NCBI GenBank assembly: GCA_021797495.1
Contig: JAJZZO010000018.1
Span: 42,101 to 106,100, forward strand
Direction of reading: 5' to 3'
From: Microcaldota archaeon
Lineage (GTDB): Archaea; Micrarchaeota; Micrarchaeia; Micrarchaeales; Micrarchaeaceae
DNA: 64,000 nt
Under the pieces are notes generated by a model. That model was not told the origin of the DNA. It ran no database searches and was given only the letters and a program-made list of their open reading frames with translations. Position numbers and translations under genes: made by a program. How positions within the stretch are numbered: position 1 is the stretch's first letter; every line of letters starts with the position of its first letter. This document shows, piece after piece, positions 59,590-64,000 of this stretch.

Positions 59590-59624
59590 TGGAAGCCCAC
59601 GCCTTTAGGCGCGGGAGGAGGTCA
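59590..59624 (+). mobile_element. IS605 right end / omega RNA tail hairpin
   Basis: An imperfect hairpin (CCCACGCC, TTTA loop, GGCGCGGG) is flanked by GGAAG and by GGAGGTCAC. It is 17 nt after the tnpB stop. This is the standard right-end structure; the guide sequence of an omega RNA would start directly after the terminal TCAC near 59625. A matching left-end hairpin (TGGGAAAACCCCA) is near 58256-58268. Confidence 0.7.
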
Positions 59625-59660
59625 CATAGTAAATAATAATAATGTTTGACCAGCTCAGCG

Positions 59661-60413
59661 ATGAACCCAATGGAGATAATAAAGCGGTTAGAGTCCATAG
59701 AGACCTACGCCACAGAAGACGGTTTTGACATAGTAGAACTAGTTGGAAATGCCACCTGGAAAGAGCTCATAATGATGCTTGTAGAGACAAACAAGCTGGA
59801 CCCCTGGAACATAGACATAACGAAGGTTGTGGACTCTTACATAGAAACGGTAAACAAGATGAAGCTGCTTGACCTTTTCATGCCCGCCAACGTGATATTC
59901 GCGGCGTCGGTACTGCTGCGAATAAAAAGCGACACGATGAGGTTCTTCGAGGAACCTTCGGACGAGTTTTATGAAGGCGATATCGCTTCCAGGCCTGAAA
60001 GACCGGAGGTCGAAGTACTTGTACCCAGGGCAAGGCACCAACCACCGGCCAAGATCACGCTGCAGCAACTGATGGATGCGCTTGACGACGCGATAAAGCT
60101 TGAGGCGAAACGCGTAGAAAGAGACAGAGTGGTTTCCGAACCCATTAAGTTCAATATAGAGATCGAAGACATAGATGAAAAAATAGACGGGGTGCTCAAA
60201 CTCGTAAGGGATAATGCCGATCTTTACGGAATGACCTCTTTCAAATCAGTATCAAGATATTTCCCTGACGGGTACGGTTTGCTGATGGATTTCTTTGTGC
60301 CGTTATTGTACCTGCAGAATAGGGGTGATGTGATTATGACGCAGGAAGACTTTTTCGGTGAAATAGTTATAAAGGCATTGGAGCGCCAGGTAAAAAATTC
60401 AACAAAAACATGA
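59661..60413 (+). CDS. scpA: Segregation and condensation protein ScpA
   Basis: About 250 residues. The kleisin N-terminal helical domain has NATWKELIMMLVETNKLDPWNIDITKVVDSYIETV, typical for ScpA (TNKLDPWNIDI). The middle has VFAASVLLRIKSDTMRFF, and the C-terminal winged-helix part ends FFGEIVIKALERQV. ScpA closes the SMC ring with ScpB. No smc gene is in this window, but Rad50 at 25.2 kb is another SMC-like protein. The exact start is uncertain: ATG at 59661 or 59670, or the TTG at 59646; none has GGTG. It directly follows the tnpB element and precedes scpB. Confidence 0.9.
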   Translation: MNPMEIIKRLESIETYATEDGFDIVELVGNATWKELIMMLVETNKLDPWNIDITKVVDSYIETVNKMKLLDLFMPANVIFAASVLLRIKSDTMRFFEEPSDEFYEGDIASRPERPEVEVLVPRARHQPPAKITLQQLMDALDDAIKLEAKRVERDRVVSEPIKFNIEIEDIDEKIDGVLKLVRDNADLYGMTSFKSVSRYFPDGYGLLMDFFVPLLYLQNRGDVIMTQEDFFGEIVIKALERQVKNSTKT

Positions 60414-60420
60414 TGATATT

Positions 60421-60897
60421 ATGCCTGAGGACAGTGACAGTGGAAGCCTTAAACTCATAGAAGCGGTGTTGTTTGTTACTGGCAGGGCGATGAGCGTAGA
60501 CGAGCTGGCTGAAGCTACGGGAATAGCATCGAAGGGTTATGTTGAGAGCTTAGTAAAAAGGCTTACTGAAAAATACGCTTCGCAGGATACCGCTTTGGCG
60601 ATTTCAGCAATAGGCGGAAAGTATGCGCTTTCCCTTAAAGAGCCATACGGCTCGAAAGTCAGCAGCATGGCCGGTACCCCGGAGGTGTCGAAGGCGGCAT
60701 TGAGGATACTGGCTTACATAAGCAGAAAAGAGCCCATACTTCAAAGCGATATAGTGAAGGCATTCGGAACATCGGTATACGAGCAGATGAAGGAGCTCAG
60801 GGAGAAAGATTTTGTCAAGGCAGAGATTGCGGGAAGGACCAAGAGGATAACTACCACCCAAAAATTTAAGGAATACTTCAATGTGCCCGGTCAGTAA
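60421..60897 (+). CDS. scpB: Segregation and condensation protein ScpB
   Basis: 158 residues. Two winged-helix domains: LKLIEAVLFVTGRAMSVDELAEATG then VSKAALRILAYISRKEPILQSDIVKAFG, with the second ending GRTKRITTTQKFKEYF. ScpB dimers bind ScpA. It starts 7 nt after the scpA stop, the conserved pair order. Its last 7 nt overlap the convergent cobalamin adenosyltransferase gene. Confidence 0.92.
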   Translation: MPEDSDSGSLKLIEAVLFVTGRAMSVDELAEATGIASKGYVESLVKRLTEKYASQDTALAISAIGGKYALSLKEPYGSKVSSMAGTPEVSKAALRILAYISRKEPILQSDIVKAFGTSVYEQMKELREKDFVKAEIAGRTKRITTTQKFKEYFNVPGQ

Positions 60898-61475
60898 TCC
60901 GGGGGTGTTTCCTTTACGTCGTTGACATGATTTATGAACCTTGCTGCAACAAACAATAGCGACGACAGCCTGTTCATATAGGCAAGCACATGGACGTTTT
61001 CTATTTTTGTCGAATTTGCGGCATTGACAAGCGACCTCTCCGCACGCCGCGCCACTGCCCTGGCTTCGTCCGCCGCTGCGCTTTCAGGGCATCCACCAGG
61101 AAGAACGAAACTTTTCAACTGGGGGAAGCTATTCCCGAAAGCGTTCGTATAGGCTTCGATTTTTGAAATGTCGGAATCTCCGATATTTCTTTTAGGCGCA
61201 AATGATTTGTTAAGTAGTGATGCCATGTAGGCGCCAATGGAAAAGAGATCGCTTTGTATTGTCATTAAGATATCATTAAGGCTGTATTTGCGGCTATCCG
61301 ACACTACAGCGTACTTATCTATATCTTTCGAGATTACCGCGATTAGGGTGCCTATCTTGGTGTTTAGCTCGTCTATATCACCTATAGCACATAACAGGCT
61401 GTCCGTCTTGCTGAGCCTGCTGTCTCCTATCGATGTGAAACCCTTATCCCCAAAGCCGGTGTAGTATTTGACCAT
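60891..61475 (-). CDS. PduO-type cob(I)alamin adenosyltransferase
   Basis: About 194 residues, five-helix bundle. ATP-binding N-terminus YYTGFGDKGFTSIGD, IGDIDELNTKIG, FVLPGGCPESAAADEARAVARRAERSLV and YMNRLSSLLFVAARF are diagnostic of the PduO family. It makes adenosylcobalamin from cob(I)alamin and ATP. In a gene-dense genome with no other cobalamin gene in the window, this implies uptake and use of corrinoids, for example by a B12-dependent ribonucleotide reductase or mutase elsewhere. The ATG at 61475 has GGTG 5 nt upstream. Confidence 0.92.
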   Translation of the reverse strand: MVKYYTGFGDKGFTSIGDSRLSKTDSLLCAIGDIDELNTKIGTLIAVISKDIDKYAVVSDSRKYSLNDILMTIQSDLFSIGAYMASLLNKSFAPKRNIGDSDISKIEAYTNAFGNSFPQLKSFVLPGGCPESAAADEARAVARRAERSLVNAANSTKIENVHVLAYMNRLSSLLFVAARFINHVNDVKETPPDY

Positions 61476-61490
61476 CGAAACACCCACATA

Positions 61491-62090
61491 TCATACTGGC
61501 ATGATGTTCTTATCTTTAAGCAGGCGAAGAGTTTTCTCGAGCAGTTCAGCTGTTACAATTTCGGCGTCTTTGTCTCCATTTATACGCTCTATCTCATCGC
61601 CTTTAAATTTGTCATATGACCTCTTTATTTTTTCCAGAGTCTCGAGTCTTTCGAATATCTCTTTTTCCGAACGCCCATTATCTATGCGTTTGAACGCCTC
61701 CGACGGCTCGATTTCGAGTACGAATGTTTTATCGGGTTTTGGGAATATGGAATTTAACGTTTCCAGATAATCCCTTTTTACCCCAAGTGCTTCGCCGTAG
61801 GCTATTGTAGAATAATAATACCTGTCGCTTATTACAATGCCGTTGCTTATTTCCCTATGAATAGCTTTGATGTGCTCGTTCCTGTCAGCCACAAAAAGCA
61901 ATTGCAGAGATATCAGGTCTATTTTAACCTTGTCTTGAAGCGCCTGCCGTATAAACCTGCCTATTACCCCTTCGGTTGGCTCTTTTTCGTTCGTGACCTT
62001 ATAACCAAGACCTTCCAAGCCCCTGCATAGCGCTTTGACTTGCGTGGTCTTTCCCGATCCGTCGATACCCTCTATAACTATGAAAACCAT
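61491..62090 (-). CDS. tmk: Thymidylate kinase
   Basis: About 199 residues, P-loop kinase fold. P-loop GIDGSGKTTQ, the DR motif in VISDRYYYSTIAYGEA, and the LID region NGRSEKEIFERLETL. It phosphorylates dTMP to dTDP. The start at 62090 gives the standard MVFIVIEGIDG N-terminus; a frame extended by seven codons has no ribosome-binding site. It lies upstream of the cobalamin adenosyltransferase on the same strand with a 15-nt gap. Confidence 0.92.
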   Translation of the reverse strand: MVFIVIEGIDGSGKTTQVKALCRGLEGLGYKVTNEKEPTEGVIGRFIRQALQDKVKIDLISLQLLFVADRNEHIKAIHREISNGIVISDRYYYSTIAYGEALGVKRDYLETLNSIFPKPDKTFVLEIEPSEAFKRIDNGRSEKEIFERLETLEKIKRSYDKFKGDEIERINGDKDAEIVTAELLEKTLRLLKDKNIMPV

Positions 62091-62177
62091 GCCACAACCA
62101 AGATTACACAATAACGCTTAAACAGGGTATACTCATAGTGAATGATGCCAGCATGCACAGAGGCACGCTTGCGGCGT

Positions 62178-62196
62178 GAAGCTAACAGATAGCTTC
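62178..62196 (-). terminator. Hairpin at the 3' end of the DUF4382 gene
   Basis: GAAGCTA/TAGCTTC with an ACAGA loop overlaps the stop codon. A second small stem CACGC/GCGTG lies just beyond. There is no long T-run, so termination is only probable. Confidence 0.45.
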
Positions 62197-63682
62197 AGCC
62201 AGCAGTCACGTTGTACGATGCGAATGCTCCTTGCTCACCAGTTATCCTTACTGTATAGGTCTCATTTTCTATCGGTGCCATCAGCATGCGCCCGTTGCTC
62301 AATGAAACGGCGCCGTTGTAGCTGAAAGTTGTGCTTGAACCTGGAGCCAACGTGTATCCCGATGGACCCTCTGCCATGTTAGCATCGAATGGAAGCGATA
62401 GTGTTCCGTTATTGCCTATGATGAATACGAACATATTGTGGTAGTGGTCATTGAAGGTGTTTGCCATGTGCATAAATGCCTCCAGCCTGTCGCTCGATAT
62501 GTTGAAATTGTGCATGGCTTCCATCACCGAAAAGTTCACCTTATTGCGCATATTAGCGCGTATGGCGTTATATTCGGAAGGGCTTACGTTGAGGTTGAAG
62601 TTGCTGTTGAATGCCGAATAATTTGGAGCTATTGCAGAAATGTTTATATTTTCAGAGCTTAGACGGGACAATATGCCTGAAAGGTTGTGACCCTTGATTA
62701 CAGATGACAAACCTGCTTCGAAGCCCGCGGTCATATTTGCGCTATACTTGTTAGATAAATTATTGAACAGTGAGCTTATGTTGTAGCTGCTGTTGCTGTG
62801 CTGACTTATTATTGCGCTTGACCCATAGCCGCCCGAACCACGGAAGCTGTACGATGGGGCCTGTATTGACGGGTTTATGCTGCCGTTAAGGTTCATTGCC
62901 ATTATGCCATATAAAAGTATGTGGTTAAGTTCCACCGAAGAATTGCCGTTGTTTTTCACAGTAACGCTCAAACTTGTTGCGTTGCCTGTCTCTGACAAAG
63001 AGGCATTTGTTATTGTTATGTTAGGTGTTGTCAGCCTGAGCTTGGAATGCATTTCTAGGTTCAGATTTACTCTCGCACCGACATGCACTGCCGTGCTGCT
63101 CACATTGCCGGAACCTACAACCACAGCTTTTACCGATGGGACCATTACGAATACTGTTTGGTTTGCTGATACTATTTGCACTATTGTTGGTGACAGGTCT
63201 ATAAGAGCTGCACCGCTTGTGCCGTTGAAATCGCTTATATGCACCATCAGTTTGTTTGAAGGCAAGGTTACGTTGTACGTGGTGCCGTTTATGGTTATAC
63301 TTGATGCGCTTACATTCAGGATTATGGTGTTGTAGTTCTTGCTCTTGTTTAGCGATACGATGCCTAGCGTCTGTGAAACATTAACAAGGGAAAGTAGGTT
63401 TATGGTTCCTGAAGCGTTTATAGCTACGAAACCGGTAGAGTTTGATGCGCCTGATTCATGGACCATGGCGCCATTAAATGTTACGTTGAGTGCGGTGGTA
63501 CCCTGTGGAACCTGAGCCGGGTCTGTAAGCATTAAGGCTACTGTGCCGTTAGACGATACAGAAGGACTTACAGTAGATGTCACCAAGCTCGAAGGTTTTG
63601 GCGTTGTCAAGCTTATTGCGACATATATTATAGCAAGAATTACAATTATACCGATTATATAGCTTATAGCTTTATTTACCAT
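62195..63682 (-). CDS. DUF4382 surface protein, N-terminally anchored
   Basis: About 495 residues. One N-terminal TM (about 6-26), a Ser/Thr/Pro-rich stalk, then a DUF4382-type domain (GTVALMLTDPAQVPQGTTALNV, with MVHESG and LIDLSP) to about residue 175. The remaining 320 residues are Asn/Ser-rich with many sequons and beta character (LRLTTPNITITNASLSE). DUF4382 proteins are extracellular and uncharacterised. There is no C-terminal anchor. The ATG at 63682 follows GGTAC; a TATA-like TTTTAAATA lies upstream. A surface coat or adhesion role is inferred. Confidence 0.7.
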   Translation of the reverse strand: MVNKAISYIIGIIVILAIIYVAISLTTPKPSSLVTSTVSPSVSSNGTVALMLTDPAQVPQGTTALNVTFNGAMVHESGASNSTGFVAINASGTINLLSLVNVSQTLGIVSLNKSKNYNTIILNVSASSITINGTTYNVTLPSNKLMVHISDFNGTSGAALIDLSPTIVQIVSANQTVFVMVPSVKAVVVGSGNVSSTAVHVGARVNLNLEMHSKLRLTTPNITITNASLSETGNATSLSVTVKNNGNSSVELNHILLYGIMAMNLNGSINPSIQAPSYSFRGSGGYGSSAIISQHSNSSYNISSLFNNLSNKYSANMTAGFEAGLSSVIKGHNLSGILSRLSSENINISAIAPNYSAFNSNFNLNVSPSEYNAIRANMRNKVNFSVMEAMHNFNISSDRLEAFMHMANTFNDHYHNMFVFIIGNNGTLSLPFDANMAEGPSGYTLAPGSSTTFSYNGAVSLSNGRMLMAPIENETYTVRITGEQGAFASYNVTAG

Positions 63683-63914
63683 AGTACCAACCACATGACT
63701 TACGCAAGCAATGTATTTAAAACATACACTTCCGGCCTAACCCACAGTCTGGACAATTAGGATGTTGACTTTATGTCCATATCATCCAATCATTCGCGCC
63801 CTTTTATCGTTTTTTATTATGCCCGCCGCATTAACTATTTTTGCCGTGGTTTTCCTTACCTTCGAAAATCGCGTGGTAGAATGTCTTTTGAACATCCAGC
63901 AATTTGAGCCATGT

Positions 63915-64000
63915 TTATGGTTTTTGTTGTGTTTGGGCACCGGCTTTATGCCTGAAGATTAGGTAGTATGCACCGATTATTATCAAAACTACTGCAAACG
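63915..64000 (-). CDS. 3' end of a membrane-anchored protein (partial)
   Basis: At the right edge, the minus strand reads through a hydrophobic helix (FAVVLIIIGAYYLIF) and a basic, Gln-rich tail (RHKAGAQTQQKP) to a TAA at 63915-63917. This is the pattern of a C-terminal membrane anchor like those of the proteins at 22.2 and 43.8 kb. The main part lies outside the window. Confidence 0.5.
   Translation of the reverse strand, partial: FAVVLIIIGAYYLIFRHKAGAQTQQKP

Noticed and set aside
63762..63962. A 66-codon hydrophobic plus-strand frame near the right edge
   Set aside because: It is the complement of the 3' end of a minus-strand membrane-anchored gene plus its downstream region; the minus-strand reading gives a convincing C-terminal anchor.

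Overview
The window looks like chromosomal DNA of an archaeon from a small-genome DPANN lineage, most likely Micrarchaeota/ARMAN-like. The archaeal call is secure: eS24, eS31, eS8, eS26, uL16/L10e, uL29, aIF1, aIF5A, aEF1-beta, MCM, XPD-type helicase, Kae1/Bud32, Dph2, Rad50, SepF with FtsZ, and a presenilin-type protease. TATA boxes sit about 26 nt upstream of leaderless starts. Internal starts follow a GGTG Shine-Dalgarno motif about 5-7 nt away, and TTG is a frequent start codon. The phylum-level call is inference from gene content, gene density and style.

Layout. 1-4 kb: PIN nuclease, MFS transporter, FAD oxidoreductase, CoA-binding and DUF488 proteins. 4.1-9.2 kb: SepF, then a minus-strand translation operon (aIF5A, eS24, eS31, CPBP protease, SPOUT methyltransferase) and two tandem ftsZ genes; a third ftsZ lies at 29.4-30.5 kb. 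9.3-16 kb: membrane-anchored protein, a pilin-like protein with a LamG-type domain, ornithine carbamoyltransferase, eS8, an IS200/IS605 scar (13.2-13.55 kb) and MetRS. 16-30 kb: MCM, presenilin-like protease, XPD-like helicase, an exported Lon-fold protein, zinc ribbon plus aEF1-beta, Rad50, isocitrate dehydrogenase, protein disulfide oxidoreductase. 30-43 kb: L10e, Dph2, a second pilin-like gene, glutamate dehydrogenase, MTA phosphorylase, two zincin-type metalloproteins, L29-aIF1, Kae1-Bud32, a B-box membrane protein with eS26, an HTH regulator and translin. 43.7-48.8 kb: cell-surface glycan genes (GT2, PMT/GT39-like membrane protein, NodU-type carbamoyltransferase).

49-58.2 kb is the most unusual region: a small two-TM protein resembling VirB2/CedA1 pilins, a polytopic protein, and six consecutive large polytopic membrane proteins. 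Five of the six share both of two motifs, and one shares them in weakened form. Most are joined by ATGA/TGATG overlaps or very short gaps. I read this as a possible VirB6/CedA-like secretion or DNA-transfer complex assembled from diverged paralogues; no ATPase is visible in the window. It is followed by an intact TnpB gene with its right-end hairpin, then ScpA-ScpB, a PduO-type cobalamin adenosyltransferase, thymidylate kinase, a DUF4382 surface protein, and the 3' end of another membrane protein at the right edge.

No rRNA, tRNA or CRISPR array was recognised. The only gene-free stretch over 300 bp is 13156-13584, which holds the IS605 remnants.
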